Origin: Pelagihabitans sp963760375
GTDB lineage: Bacteria > Bacteroidota > Bacteroidia > Flavobacteriales > Flavobacteriaceae
Assembly: GCA_963760375.1 (NCBI GenBank)
Contig: CAVXCS010000001.1
Coordinates: 124,001 to 188,000, forward strand
Reading direction: 5' to 3'
DNA: 64,000 nucleotides
The position numbers and the translations under genes were made by a program. The first letter of the stretch is position 1. The number at the start of each line of letters is the position of its first letter. This document shows positions 41,935-50,652 of the stretch, piece after piece. Below the pieces are notes generated by a model. The model searched no databases, was not told where the DNA came from, and worked only from the letters and a program-made list of their open reading frames with translations.

Positions 41935-43281
41935 TTACAACATCGGTAATTCCCAACCGTTCTGATAGTTGGCACGAATGTATTGATTGGCGGCATCCTC
42001 CCTGAAGGCGCCTCGCTGTTCGTCCCAATAAATCCTGTTGCCCGTTTTAAAAGCCACGTTCCCCATGTGTGAGACCAGTGCGGCATCATATCCTACTTTT
42101 ATGGGGGCGGTCAAGATCGAACGATCACGGCTTTTTACGGCATCTATGAAATTGACGGTATGCAGATCGAGGCCAACGCCTTCCCTTTTTACGACCGGAA
42201 CCCTTTCTATCTTATCGACACCCTCTTTGTCCCAACCCATAAAATCCTTTTCGGGAATCACTTCCCATCCGCCTCGGTCGAGCACCAGGGTACCGTTGTT
42301 TCCAATAAACGCTATGCCATGATTTCTGCCATAATTACCGCCATCGATACCCGTGGCATGTTCCCACAGGATGGAGAAACCATCATACTCGAAAACGGTC
42401 TGCAAACTGTCGGGGGTTTCGGAAGCATCATCGGGATAGGCGAATTTACCTCCTATGGCCATTACAGATTTTGGCGTACCGGCCTTCATCCCATAAAGGG
42501 CATAGTCGATCAAGTGCACGCCCCAATCGGTCATCAAGCCCCCGGCATAGTCCCAAAACCACCTAAAGTTAAAATGAAAACGATTCGCGTTGAAGGGGCG
42601 CTGCGTGGCAGGTCCCAGCCACATCGAATAATCCACCCCTGCAGGGGCCGCGCTGTCGGCCAACACTGGAACCGGTTTCATCCATCCCTGATAGGCCCAG
42701 GCTTTTGCCAAACGAATATTGCCCAATTTACCGGAATGCACATATTCTATGGCATCGACGAAATGGGGTTGACTGCGCTGCCATTGCCCGACCTGGACCA
42801 TGCGGTCGCTGGCGTTCACATGGTTGAGCATAATATCGGCCTCTTGGATGGAATTGGCGATGGGTTTTTCGCAATACACATCCTTCCCCGCTTTTAGGGC
42901 ATCGGTCAGAATTAAACAATGCCAATGGTCGGGGGTACCGATGATCACGACATCGATGTCTTTATTCTCCAATAGTTTTCTATAGTCCTTGTACCACTTG
43001 GGCTTTTTTATTCCTGCCTTTTCCAGATCCGCCGTGCGTTTTGCGAGCACACTGTCATCCACATCGCAAAGGGCGATCACGTTCACCTCGCTGATCTTGA
43101 GCATCGAACTCAAGTCGGAAAAGCCCATCCCGTTACAACCAACAAGGCCTACATTGATCTGGTCATTGGCGCCTACTTTTTTGCGCATTTGCGCCAATAG
43201 GTCCATAGGGAATAAGAAAGCGGCCCCCGTGCCGGCCAAGGCCAACCCGCTCTGCTTGATAAAGTGTCTTCTGTTGTGCAT
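41935..43281 (-). CDS. Gfo/Idh/MocA family oxidoreductase with Tat signal
   Basis: 448 residues from the ATG before MHNRRHFIKQSG. The twin-arginine signal (RRHFIK followed by SGLALAGTGAAFLFP) sends it folded to the periplasm. The Rossmann domain starts INVGLVGCNGMGFSDL, and the family's EKP motif is DVYCEKPIANS. The C-terminal half is the usual beta-sheet substrate domain. NAD(P)-dependent sugar or inositol dehydrogenase type, found in Bacteroidetes loci that oxidise and modify glycosides. Its promoter overlaps the yajC terminator. Substrate unknown. Confidence 0.92.
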   Translation of the reverse strand: MHNRRHFIKQSGLALAGTGAAFLFPMDLLAQMRKKVGANDQINVGLVGCNGMGFSDLSSMLKISEVNVIALCDVDDSVLAKRTADLEKAGIKKPKWYKDYRKLLENKDIDVVIIGTPDHWHCLILTDALKAGKDVYCEKPIANSIQEADIMLNHVNASDRMVQVGQWQRSQPHFVDAIEYVHSGKLGNIRLAKAWAYQGWMKPVPVLADSAAPAGVDYSMWLGPATQRPFNANRFHFNFRWFWDYAGGLMTDWGVHLIDYALYGMKAGTPKSVMAIGGKFAYPDDASETPDSLQTVFEYDGFSILWEHATGIDGGNYGRNHGIAFIGNNGTLVLDRGGWEVIPEKDFMGWDKEGVDKIERVPVVKREGVGLDLHTVNFIDAVKSRDRSILTAPIKVGYDAALVSHMGNVAFKTGNRIYWDEQRGAFREDAANQYIRANYQNGWELPML

Positions 43282-43302
43282 CGTTACGGTTTTATTGTTG
43301 CC

Positions 43303-43336
43303 TGAAGATAAGTAAATTTCAATAAAGATGTACAAA
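43303..43336 (-). promoter_or_regulatory. Promoter TTTG-N22-TATCTTCA of the Gfo/Idh/MocA gene
   Basis: On the minus strand, TTTG (43333-43336) lies within the T-tract of the preceding terminator. TATCTTCA (43303-43310) has two mismatches from TAnnTTTG, and the spacing is 22. The box ends 22 bases before the ATG. Confidence 0.45.
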
Positions 43337-43366
43337 AAAAGCACCGATCCGGAACGGATGGTGCTT
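43334..43366 (-). terminator. Rho-independent terminator of the nusB-yajC operon
   Basis: Stem GCACC-G-ATCCG / CGGAT-GGTGC (one bulge), loop GAA, with seven A on the left giving a U-tract for minus-strand transcription. Confidence 0.8.
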
Positions 43367-43388
43367 AGATTTTGATCTCTTTAAATAT

Positions 43389-43676
43389 CTACTTTTTGGC
43401 CGGGGCGTTGAGTTTTTTGCTCAATTCCATGGAAATGGCCGATTTATCGAATTTCAACTTCCCCGCCATGGTCTCCAATATGCAGGAAGCATCGTTGTCG
43501 TTCAATTCCATTATTTTTCCGTGGAGTCCGCTTTTGGTGATCACACGGTCGCCCTTCTTCAATTCTGCCGCAAACTTTCTTTCGTCCTTCTGTCGCTTCA
43601 TCTGTGGTCGTATCATAAAAAAATACGCTACCACAAATATTAATATCATCGGCAGGAACTGTCCAATATCTCCCAT
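43389..43676 (-). CDS. yajC: Preprotein translocase subunit YajC
   Basis: 95 residues from ATG 43676. Single membrane helix (FLPMILIFVVAYFFMIRPQMKRQK) followed by the cytoplasmic beta-domain (LKKGDRVITKSGLHGKIMELND), both diagnostic of the accessory Sec subunit that works with SecDF. Third gene of the nusB-DUF1573-yajC operon, 25 bases after the DUF1573 stop, and closed by a terminator. Confidence 0.95.
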   Translation of the reverse strand: MGDIGQFLPMILIFVVAYFFMIRPQMKRQKDERKFAAELKKGDRVITKSGLHGKIMELNDNDASCILETMAGKLKFDKSAISMELSKKLNAPAKK

Positions 43677-43701
43677 ATCACTATTTGGTTTGTGCTTGTT
43701 T

Positions 43702-44178
43702 TTATTGTGATACCGGGCCTGCTTGTGGGCCACCGCCTTTGGCGTTCACAAAAGCTTGGATCCTCAATTGCTCTTGTCCCTTTTCGGTATTTGCGGTAAC
43801 GGTAATGGTCTTGGTCACTTGATTTTGACCGGAACCATTGAATTTCACCAATAATTCCCCTTTTCCACCTGGGACTACCGGTTCTTTGGTCCAAGTAGGG
43901 ATGGTGCAGCCACAAGAACTTTTGGCATCTGTAATGATCAATGGTGCGTTACCCGTGTTGGTGAACGTAAAAAGGGTTTCTTGCGGGGCATTTTGTTCGA
44001 TCGTTCCAAAATCGTGTACCTGCTTATCGAAGGTCATCACAGGAACTTGTTTGGCAGCGGCGTCCCTTTCGGCAGCCACGGCTACATTTTCGGTGTTGAT
44101 CTTGTTCGCTGCATTTTCTTTGCAGGAAATAAAACCGAGCATTGCAATGGCACTTAAAGCCAAAAATATTCTTTTCAT
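43702..44178 (-). CDS. DUF1573 lipoprotein
   Basis: 158 residues. Lipoprotein signal with lipobox GFISC (Cys19). The domain starts VMTFDKQVHDFGTIEQNAPQETLFTFTNTGNAPLIITDAKSSCGCTIP and ends KTITVTANTEKGQEQLRIQAFV, the HYDIN/ASH-like immunoglobulin fold named DUF1573. Placement between nusB and yajC is a recurring Bacteroidetes gene order. Function unknown, presumably envelope-related. Confidence 0.92.
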   Translation of the reverse strand: MKRIFLALSAIAMLGFISCKENAANKINTENVAVAAERDAAAKQVPVMTFDKQVHDFGTIEQNAPQETLFTFTNTGNAPLIITDAKSSCGCTIPTWTKEPVVPGGKGELLVKFNGSGQNQVTKTITVTANTEKGQEQLRIQAFVNAKGGGPQAGPVSQ

Positions 44179-44220
44179 AAGTTTAGTTTTATTAATTCTC
44201 CGCAAAATTAAAGAATTAAT

Positions 44221-45168
44221 TTATAATAGGCCCCTACCCACCTTTTTTAGTTTACCCTCGGTTTTATATTCCCTGACCAACTTGTCCAAGATGCCGTTGA
44301 TGAAGATACTGCTCTTCGGGGTGGAATATTCCTTGGCGATTTCCAAGAACTCGTTGATGGTGACCTTCTCCGGGATGGAAGGAAAATTGAGCAATTCACA
44401 AATGGCCATTTTCAATAGGATGGCGTCTATCTCGGCGATCCTGTCCTTATCCCAGTTGGGTGTTTTCCCCTCTATCTCCTTTTCCCACTGTGCATTGTTC
44501 AACAAGGTTTTTGCCAATAATTTTTGGGCGAAAACCATGTCCTCTTCATCCTTTAACAGTCGTGGCAAGAAGAAGGTTTCGTTTTGCGTCGCCTTTACTT
44601 TTTTCAATTGCTTCAGAATAAACGTATTCACAATGGGCAGGTCGTCTACCCAGGTTAGTTTGTCGTCCTCAAAATAGGCATAGATTTTTTCATTCGGGGC
44701 AATCACTTCCCTGAACAGATCGATGATCACTTTTTTGTCCGTTTCATAGGATCGTTCCTCGGCGTTCATATAGGCCTCATAAAGGTCGCTGTCTAAAATG
44801 GCATTGTAGATCAACTTGACATACTCTTCATTCAGGTACCAATTGCGCAATTTGCGTTTGAGGAGTTCATCCCTTAAGGGCTTATTACCGGAAATCTGGG
44901 TCAACAATTGGTTTTCGGCGAATTTCTCCTTGACGGGAAAAGTATCGGATCGGTTGGCCAGGTATTTTTTTGAAGAGAGTTCGAGTTGGCTTTTGGCCCT
45001 GTCCTGGATTTCGATCATAAGACTGAGCAACAGCAAATAGAGCGTATACATATTTTCGATACTTGCCCTAAGGAACTTTTCCTGTTTTTCCAGGGAGTCG
45101 TCCTTGGATTGGGTCAATGCGTAGATGCACTGCATTACCTTTACCCGAATATGCCTTCTTGTAAGCAT
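44221..45168 (-). CDS. nusB: Transcription antitermination factor NusB, long Bacteroidetes form
   Basis: 315 residues against about 140 in E. coli. The N-terminus LTRRHIRVKVMQCIYAL and the C-terminal half (FAQKLLAKTLLNNAQWEKEIEGKTPNWDKDRIAEIDAILLKMAICELLNFPSIPEKVTINEFLEIAKEYSTPKSSIFINGILDKL) are standard NusB, which binds boxA RNA with NusE/S10 during rRNA transcription. Between them lies an additional helical region of some 140 residues, usual in this phylum and of unknown role. First gene of the operon, with its own -7 box. Confidence 0.94.
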   Translation of the reverse strand: MLTRRHIRVKVMQCIYALTQSKDDSLEKQEKFLRASIENMYTLYLLLLSLMIEIQDRAKSQLELSSKKYLANRSDTFPVKEKFAENQLLTQISGNKPLRDELLKRKLRNWYLNEEYVKLIYNAILDSDLYEAYMNAEERSYETDKKVIIDLFREVIAPNEKIYAYFEDDKLTWVDDLPIVNTFILKQLKKVKATQNETFFLPRLLKDEEDMVFAQKLLAKTLLNNAQWEKEIEGKTPNWDKDRIAEIDAILLKMAICELLNFPSIPEKVTINEFLEIAKEYSTPKSSIFINGILDKLVREYKTEGKLKKVGRGLL

Positions 45169-45210
45169 TTTAAAAGAACTTTATTGAATTGGTTTGAACC
45201 GTTAAGCCGT

Positions 45211-45218
45211 CAAAAATA
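45211..45218 (-). promoter_or_regulatory. -7 promoter element TATTTTTG of nusB
   Basis: Exact TAnnTTTG on the minus strand, 42 bases before the nusB ATG. No clear -33 element. Confidence 0.45.
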
Positions 45219-45361
45219 GGAATCTATTTTCAATCCCGACCTCTGCATGGTGTTATTGTCGCAAAAAAAGAAATCCGCGAAATCCGATCGATATGGTTTG
45301 CTTGTGCATATCGGGCAAGCGAACTAAGGACCATTTCTTGGTTTTTCTTTTTACACAGCCC

Positions 45362-45392
45362 TTGTGAGGGAGTATATATGGACTTATCTTTG
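45362..45392 (+). promoter_or_regulatory. Promoter TTG-N20-TATCTTTG of the ABC exporter
   Basis: TATCTTTG is an exact TAnnTTTG and TTG stands 20 bases upstream. It overlaps an in-frame ATG at 45378, which therefore cannot be in the mRNA; the start at 45414 follows 21 bases after the box. Confidence 0.7.
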
Positions 45393-45413
45393 GTGACCGA
45401 TCTACCATTTTGG

Positions 45414-47168
45414 ATGAAAGAATTAAGACACCTTAATAAATACTTCAGGAAATACAGGTTAAAATTGTTTATTGGGGTGATCATTACGATCATCGCCAGG
45501 ATTTTTTCTTTGGTGATGCCGTCTTATGTAAAAAATTCAATAGCGGTGATCGAAAAATTTTCGGCCTCCATCATTCAGGAAGCGGAAGCGCGTGAACTGC
45601 TTTTACAGTATATTCTGATTATTCTGGGAACCGCTCTGCTATCGGGTTTCTTCACTTTTTGGATGCGACAAACGATTATCAACGTGTCGCGCTATATCGA
45701 ATATGATCTCAAAAATGAAGTCTTCGATCATTACCTCTATCTTAATCTCGACTTTTACAAAAGAAACAGGACCGGTGACCTGATGAACCGGATCAGTGAG
45801 GACATCAATCAAGTGCGGATGTATGCCGGACCGGCGATCATGTACGGCATGAACGCCCTGACCTTGTTCGTCTGTCTGATTCCCCTGATGTTCATCAAAG
45901 CCCCTACCCTTGCATTTTATACCATCGCGCCTTTTCCGATCCTGTCATTTTTAATATACAAGATCAGCAAGATCATCCATAGGAGGAGCACCAGGGTACA
46001 GGCATTCCTATCGAAACTATCGACCTTCACCCAAGAATCGTTTTCGGGCGTAGCAGTGATCAAGGCTTATGGGCTGGAACCCAGGATACATGCGGATGTA
46101 AGCGCCCTAGCCATTGAAGGCAAGAATAAAAGTGTGGAGCTTGCCAAGGTCGACGCTTGGTTTTTTCCCTTGATGATCTTGCTGATCGGGGTGAGCAATA
46201 TTTTTGTGATCTATATCGGTGGCAAACAATACATGAACGGCGAAATAACTTCGGTAGGCGTTATTGCCGAGTTCATCCTCTATGTGAACATGCTGACCTG
46301 GCCTGTCGCGATTGTGGGTTGGTTGACCTCCATGGTACAACGGGCAGAGGCTTCGCAGAAAAGGATCAATGAGTTCCTCAAGGTACAACCCAGCATAAAG
46401 AATGAAGTTGAAAAGGAAACGCCCATCCAGGGAAAAATTGAATTCAAAAATGTAAGCTTCACCTATGAAGACACCAATATAACGGCAATCGACAACCTAT
46501 CATTCACGATCAACCAGGGGGAAACGGTCGCTATTTTAGGTAAAACCGGATCCGGCAAATCGACGATCCTAGATCTTATCGCACGCCTATACGACGTGAC
46601 TTCCGGTGAAATCCTCATCGATGGGGTGCCGATCAGGGACCTAAACCTGAACAGCTTGAGGAGCGCAATTGGAGCCGTGCCCCAAGACGCTTTTCTTTTT
46701 TCGGACACCATAGCCAACAATATCAAATTCGGCAAAGAAAATGCCAGCAGGGATGAGGTGATCGAGGTTGCCAAAAAAGCGGTCGTCCATGAAAACATCA
46801 TCGGCTTCTCAAAGCAGTACGAGACCATCCTAGGCGAGCGGGGAATCACCTTGAGCGGGGGACAAAAACAAAGGGTCTCCATTGCACGTGCCCTTTTGAA
46901 AGATCCAAATATTTATCTCTTCGACGATTGCCTATCGGCCGTTGATACAGAAACGGAAGAGGTCATTTTAAGCAACCTGAAACAGGCATCGCAAAACAAG
47001 ACCACCCTCATCGTCAGCCACAGGGTTTCCTCCGCAAAAAATGCCGACAAAGTATTGGTTTTGGAAAACGGCAGACTCATCCAACAGGGTACACACGAAA
47101 TTTTGAACGCTACCGAAGGCTATTATAAGGAGCTCTATCTGAACCAGCTTTCCGAGAAAGAAAACTAA
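45414..47168 (+). CDS. MsbA-like ABC exporter (fused membrane and ATPase domains)
   Basis: 584 residues from ATG 45414 (MKELRHLNKYFRKY); the earlier ATG at 45378 lies inside the promoter. An N-terminal type IV exporter membrane domain has six helices (about 20-310). It is followed by a nucleotide-binding domain: Walker A LGKTGSGKST, signature TLSGGQKQRVSIARALL, Walker B IYLFDDCLSAVD, and the switch His in LIVSHRVSSAKNADK. The aspartate replaces the usual catalytic Glu after Walker B (F-D-D), so this half-transporter may pair or hydrolyse atypically. Lipid or drug export is likely; substrate unknown. Confidence 0.92.
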   Translation: MKELRHLNKYFRKYRLKLFIGVIITIIARIFSLVMPSYVKNSIAVIEKFSASIIQEAEARELLLQYILIILGTALLSGFFTFWMRQTIINVSRYIEYDLKNEVFDHYLYLNLDFYKRNRTGDLMNRISEDINQVRMYAGPAIMYGMNALTLFVCLIPLMFIKAPTLAFYTIAPFPILSFLIYKISKIIHRRSTRVQAFLSKLSTFTQESFSGVAVIKAYGLEPRIHADVSALAIEGKNKSVELAKVDAWFFPLMILLIGVSNIFVIYIGGKQYMNGEITSVGVIAEFILYVNMLTWPVAIVGWLTSMVQRAEASQKRINEFLKVQPSIKNEVEKETPIQGKIEFKNVSFTYEDTNITAIDNLSFTINQGETVAILGKTGSGKSTILDLIARLYDVTSGEILIDGVPIRDLNLNSLRSAIGAVPQDAFLFSDTIANNIKFGKENASRDEVIEVAKKAVVHENIIGFSKQYETILGERGITLSGGQKQRVSIARALLKDPNIYLFDDCLSAVDTETEEVILSNLKQASQNKTTLIVSHRVSSAKNADKVLVLENGRLIQQGTHEILNATEGYYKELYLNQLSEKEN

Positions 47169-47175
47169 AAAATTG

Positions 47176-47206
47176 TTGTCCAAACCGCTTTTTTTTTCCA
47201 TTTTTG
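47176..47206 (+). promoter_or_regulatory. Possible promoter TTG-N20-CATTTTTG
   Basis: TTG and a -7 octamer with one mismatch from TAnnTTTG at 20-base spacing, 40 bases before the DUF3276 gene. Confidence 0.4.
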
Positions 47207-47246
47207 ATAGATCAACAGCTAATTGAACAACTAGAAACAATAAGAA

Positions 47247-47627
47247 ATGGGCGAAAGAAACATTGAGGATCAGGAGGAAATTTATTCCAAAGTGCTAAGG
47301 GCAGGAAGAAGAACTTATTTTTTTGATGTCAGAAGTACAAAAGCCGGTGACTATTACCTAACGATCACCGAAAGCAAGAAATTCACACATGACGATGGTT
47401 CCTTTCATTATAAAAAACACAAAATATATCTCTATAAAGAAGATTTCGAGGCTTTTAGGGAACATGTCGAGGAAATGATGGATTATATCATCAACGAAAA
47501 AGGTTCGGAGGTCATTTCCGAAAGGCACCAAAAAGACTTCAAGAAGGAGGAAGAAGCAGGTTTTAGCGAAAATGGCGAGGCCTCCCCGACCGATAAGTTT
47601 ACCGATATCGATTTTGATGATATTTAA
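47247..47627 (+). CDS. DUF3276/PUR-alpha-like nucleic-acid-binding protein
   Basis: 126 residues. The PUR domain (about 10-90) reads IYSKVLRAGRRTYFFDVRSTKAGDYYLTITESKK and HKIYLYKEDFEAFREHVEEMMDYI. Bacteroidetes members resemble eukaryotic Pur-alpha and bind single-stranded nucleic acid. The C-terminal 35 residues are acidic and likely disordered. It stands alone, followed directly by a good terminator. Confidence 0.9.
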   Translation: MGERNIEDQEEIYSKVLRAGRRTYFFDVRSTKAGDYYLTITESKKFTHDDGSFHYKKHKIYLYKEDFEAFREHVEEMMDYIINEKGSEVISERHQKDFKKEEEAGFSENGEASPTDKFTDIDFDDI

Positions 47628-47661
47628 AGGTCATCCCCATCCTAAACAGACTTAGTGCATC

Positions 47662-47690
47662 AACGGCCTTTTATTTTGGGCCGTTTTTTA
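47662..47690 (+). terminator. Rho-independent terminator
   Basis: Stem AACGGCC / GGCCGTT with a 10-base T-rich loop and a run of six T (47684-47689), 34 bases after the DUF3276 stop. Confidence 0.8.
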
Positions 47691-47720
47691 TATTTAAACC
47701 CAGACTTAATTCCTTTTTAA

Positions 47721-50243
47721 ATGAAAAGATTATTCCTTTTGACGGCATTCATTTTCTGCCAATGCCTTTTTGCCCAAGAAAAAGTGACGCTGAACTATTA
47801 CCTCCCCCAAAATATTTCCTACGACCCGAGTATTCCCAAACCCATCGATATCGTCGGACATGAAGTTGGCGAATGGCACGTGACCCATGATAAATTGATG
47901 TTTTATATGCAGACGCTCGCCAGTGTCAGTGAACGTATATCGATTGAAAATCGCGGCTTCACCTTTGAAGGCAGACCAATACTGTTGCTCACGGTGACAT
48001 CCCCAAAGAACCATCAAAATATCGAGGGCATAAGAAAGGAACATCTGTCCCTTACCGAAAAGGGAGGGACTACCGTCGATTTGCAAAAAATGCCCATTGT
48101 GGTCTACCAAGGTTTTTCGGTACATGGCAATGAGCCCAGCGGCGCGAACGCCGGCCTGGCCTATGCGTATTACCTGGCCGCTGCCCAAGGACCCGAAATC
48201 GAAAAAATGTTGGAGAACACCATCATCCTTATGGATCCCTCCTTCAATCCAGATGGATTGCAACGCTTTGCCTATTGGGCCAATACGAATAAAAGCGAAA
48301 ACCTCAATCCCGACGGGAATGAAAGGGAATACCACGAAGTTTGGCCCGGAGGCCGAACCAACCATTATTGGTTCGACATCAACAGGGACTGGCTGCCCGT
48401 GCAATTGCCCGAGAGCAGGGCCCGCATTACGACCTTTCATAAGTGGATGCCCAATATTTTGACCGACCATCATGAAATGGGCACCAATTCTACCTTCTTT
48501 TTTCAACCTGGGGAACCCACAAGGGTGCATCCGTTGACCCCGGGGATCAACCAAGAACTCACGAAGGAGATCGGGACGTACCATGCGAAGGCCTTGGACA
48601 AAATCGGGTCTTTGTATTATTCCGAAGAAGGTTACGATGATTACTATTATGGCAAAGGATCCACTTTCCCCGATGTGAATGGCTGCATCGGAATCCTTTT
48701 CGAGCAGGCCAGCTCACGGGGCCATGTGCAGGAAAGCGAGAATGGCTTGTTGACCTTTCCCTTTACCATCCGAAATCAATTTACCACCGCCCTTTCTACC
48801 ATCGAGGCGGCCCAGAACATGCGCGAAAAAATTCTGAAATACCAAAGGGATTATTTCGAGGAACTCAGAATTGAGGCCGCCAAAAACAAAACCAAGGCCT
48901 TGGTGTTCGGTGATAACAAAGATGCCAACAAAGCTTGGCACCTGGCCGAGATATTAAGTCGACATGGGATAAAATTCCATGAATTGGCCAATGACGCCAC
49001 CATTAGTGGCAAAACTTTTACCAAGAACAATAGTTATGTGGTGCCCATGGATCAAAAGAATCCGCGGTTGATTCAGGCCATGTTCGAAAAAAGAACCACA
49101 TTCACCGATAGCCTTTTCTATGACATCTCCGCCTGGACCTTCCCCTTGGCCTTCGATCTAGATTATGCGGAAGTGCCCACCACGGCATACGCCGGACCCG
49201 AAATCGGCGATTTTAAACCCTTGGCGGGAGGCGTTGACCGGGAAAGCGACTATGCCTATCTGTTCGAGTGGAACGATTATTATACCCCGAAGGCCCTCAA
49301 CGCCATTTTGAACAAGGAAATACGCGCCAAAGTCGCAAAAGGACCCTTTCGCCTGGAGGGGAAAGCCTATGACTATGGCACCATCATGATTCCAGTACAA
49401 AATCAAATTTTAAATAAAAAGGCGCTGCATGATTTTTTGAATGAAGTCGCCAAAGAAGCCAAAATAAAAATTACGGCTGTGGGTACAGGACTTACCCAGG
49501 GGATCGACTTGGGCAGCAATGATTTTGAGGCCTTGAAGAAACAAGAAGTCGGACTTCTGGTCGGCAATGGTATCGCGAGCAACGATGCTGGTGAAATATG
49601 GCACCTATTCGACCAACGATACGATATGAAAATCACCAAGTTGGATACCGATTATTTCAACAACATTGACCTGAGCCGCTACACAGCCATTATAATTCCC
49701 AATTCGTGGGGCGGATCCTTGGACAAGAAAACCGCCGATAAGCTTAAGGAATGGGTTAAGGATGGCGGTATTGCCATCGGTTATTTAAGGGCTGCGGAAT
49801 GGTTCGAAAAAAACGAAATGATGAAACTAACCTTTAAAAAGGACAGCCTTGTTGCGAAAAACATATCCTTTGCGCAAAAACGCGACTTATTAGGGGCCCA
49901 GGTTACCGGAGGTGCCATTTTTGAGGCCGACCTCGATCGTTCACACCCGATCGGCTATGGCTACAAAAATGGCAAGATAGCCTTGTTCAGGGATTCCAAC
50001 GTTTATTTGGAAGCGGACAAGGACAGCTACAACAACCCGTTGCGATATCTTCAAAACCCTTTGTTGAGCGGTTATATCTCGGAAGAAAATCTCAAATTAC
50101 TCCAAAATAGCGTACCCTTTCAAGTACAAAAATTGGGGAAGGGAAAAGTAATCGTTTTTACCGATAACACCAATTTCAGGGCTTTTTGGTACGGGACCAA
50201 TAAATTATTGATGAATGCCATATTTTTTGGGGGAATGATGTAA
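47721..50243 (+). CDS. Secreted M14-family zinc carboxypeptidase with C-terminal amidotransferase-like domain
   Basis: 840 residues, signal peptide ending near LFAQ. The M14 catalytic domain (about 60-380) has the zinc motif GFSVHGNEPSG (His, Glu), the substrate segment MDPSFNPDGLQRF, WFDINRDWLP, and the third ligand region LTDHHEMGTNSTFFF. The C-terminal region (about 600-830) contains VGLLVGNGIASNDAGEIW and YTAIIIPNSWGGSLDKKTADKLKEWVKDGG, resembling a glutamine-amidotransferase-like Rossmann fold seen behind many Bacteroidetes M14 enzymes. Likely degrades peptides outside the cytoplasm. Confidence 0.88.
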   Translation: MKRLFLLTAFIFCQCLFAQEKVTLNYYLPQNISYDPSIPKPIDIVGHEVGEWHVTHDKLMFYMQTLASVSERISIENRGFTFEGRPILLLTVTSPKNHQNIEGIRKEHLSLTEKGGTTVDLQKMPIVVYQGFSVHGNEPSGANAGLAYAYYLAAAQGPEIEKMLENTIILMDPSFNPDGLQRFAYWANTNKSENLNPDGNEREYHEVWPGGRTNHYWFDINRDWLPVQLPESRARITTFHKWMPNILTDHHEMGTNSTFFFQPGEPTRVHPLTPGINQELTKEIGTYHAKALDKIGSLYYSEEGYDDYYYGKGSTFPDVNGCIGILFEQASSRGHVQESENGLLTFPFTIRNQFTTALSTIEAAQNMREKILKYQRDYFEELRIEAAKNKTKALVFGDNKDANKAWHLAEILSRHGIKFHELANDATISGKTFTKNNSYVVPMDQKNPRLIQAMFEKRTTFTDSLFYDISAWTFPLAFDLDYAEVPTTAYAGPEIGDFKPLAGGVDRESDYAYLFEWNDYYTPKALNAILNKEIRAKVAKGPFRLEGKAYDYGTIMIPVQNQILNKKALHDFLNEVAKEAKIKITAVGTGLTQGIDLGSNDFEALKKQEVGLLVGNGIASNDAGEIWHLFDQRYDMKITKLDTDYFNNIDLSRYTAIIIPNSWGGSLDKKTADKLKEWVKDGGIAIGYLRAAEWFEKNEMMKLTFKKDSLVAKNISFAQKRDLLGAQVTGGAIFEADLDRSHPIGYGYKNGKIALFRDSNVYLEADKDSYNNPLRYLQNPLLSGYISEENLKLLQNSVPFQVQKLGKGKVIVFTDNTNFRAFWYGTNKLLMNAIFFGGMM

Positions 50244-50276
50244 ATATCTCGCCGTTGGCCCTTAACAGGTATGGGA

Positions 50277-50642
50277 TTATTTTTCTTTGGTGCGTTGCAA
50301 ATTCTCGTGAATGCGAAACCTGATGATCTTATCGATCAATTGCCATGGCATGCGCTGGTTCAAGGGAAACTGAATGGATCCCTTGCCGGTCTTGTAGGCT
50401 TCGAGTTCCTTCCTGAAGGCTATGTTGCCTGATGGTAGGGCATATAGGCCAATATGGTTTTTAAAAGCGGCAAAATAGATCAAGTCTCTGCCATAGAGCC
50501 GAAATGCCGGCATCCCGTATGCGATTTTTTCCTCGGTTTCAGGAGCCGCTTCATGTATGGCCTTCCTTAATTGTTGAAGGACCTCCTGTACCGGTTTGGG
50601 GAAACCCGCGATATAGGCATCTATGGTTTCAGGTTTCTCCAT
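50277..50642 (-). CDS. DUF1801 (YdhG-like) protein
   Basis: 121 residues, full DUF1801 domain: IDAYIAGFPKPVQEVLQQLRKAI, EEKIAYGMPAFRLYGRDLIYFAAFKNHIGLYALP and GKGSIQFPLNQRMPWQLIDKIIRFR. Small cytoplasmic proteins sometimes called iron chaperones. Last gene of a minus-strand set with a VOC protein (10-base gap) and an AHSA1-type protein, a combination common in Bacteroidetes and suggestive of stress or detoxification. Confidence 0.9.
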   Translation of the reverse strand: MEKPETIDAYIAGFPKPVQEVLQQLRKAIHEAAPETEEKIAYGMPAFRLYGRDLIYFAAFKNHIGLYALPSGNIAFRKELEAYKTGKGSIQFPLNQRMPWQLIDKIIRFRIHENLQRTKEK

Positions 50643-50652
50643 GGCACATTTT

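Noticed and set aside
45378..45413. Upstream ATG giving 12 more residues to the MsbA-like exporter
   Set aside because: It lies inside the best promoter; the later ATG gives the usual N-terminus.
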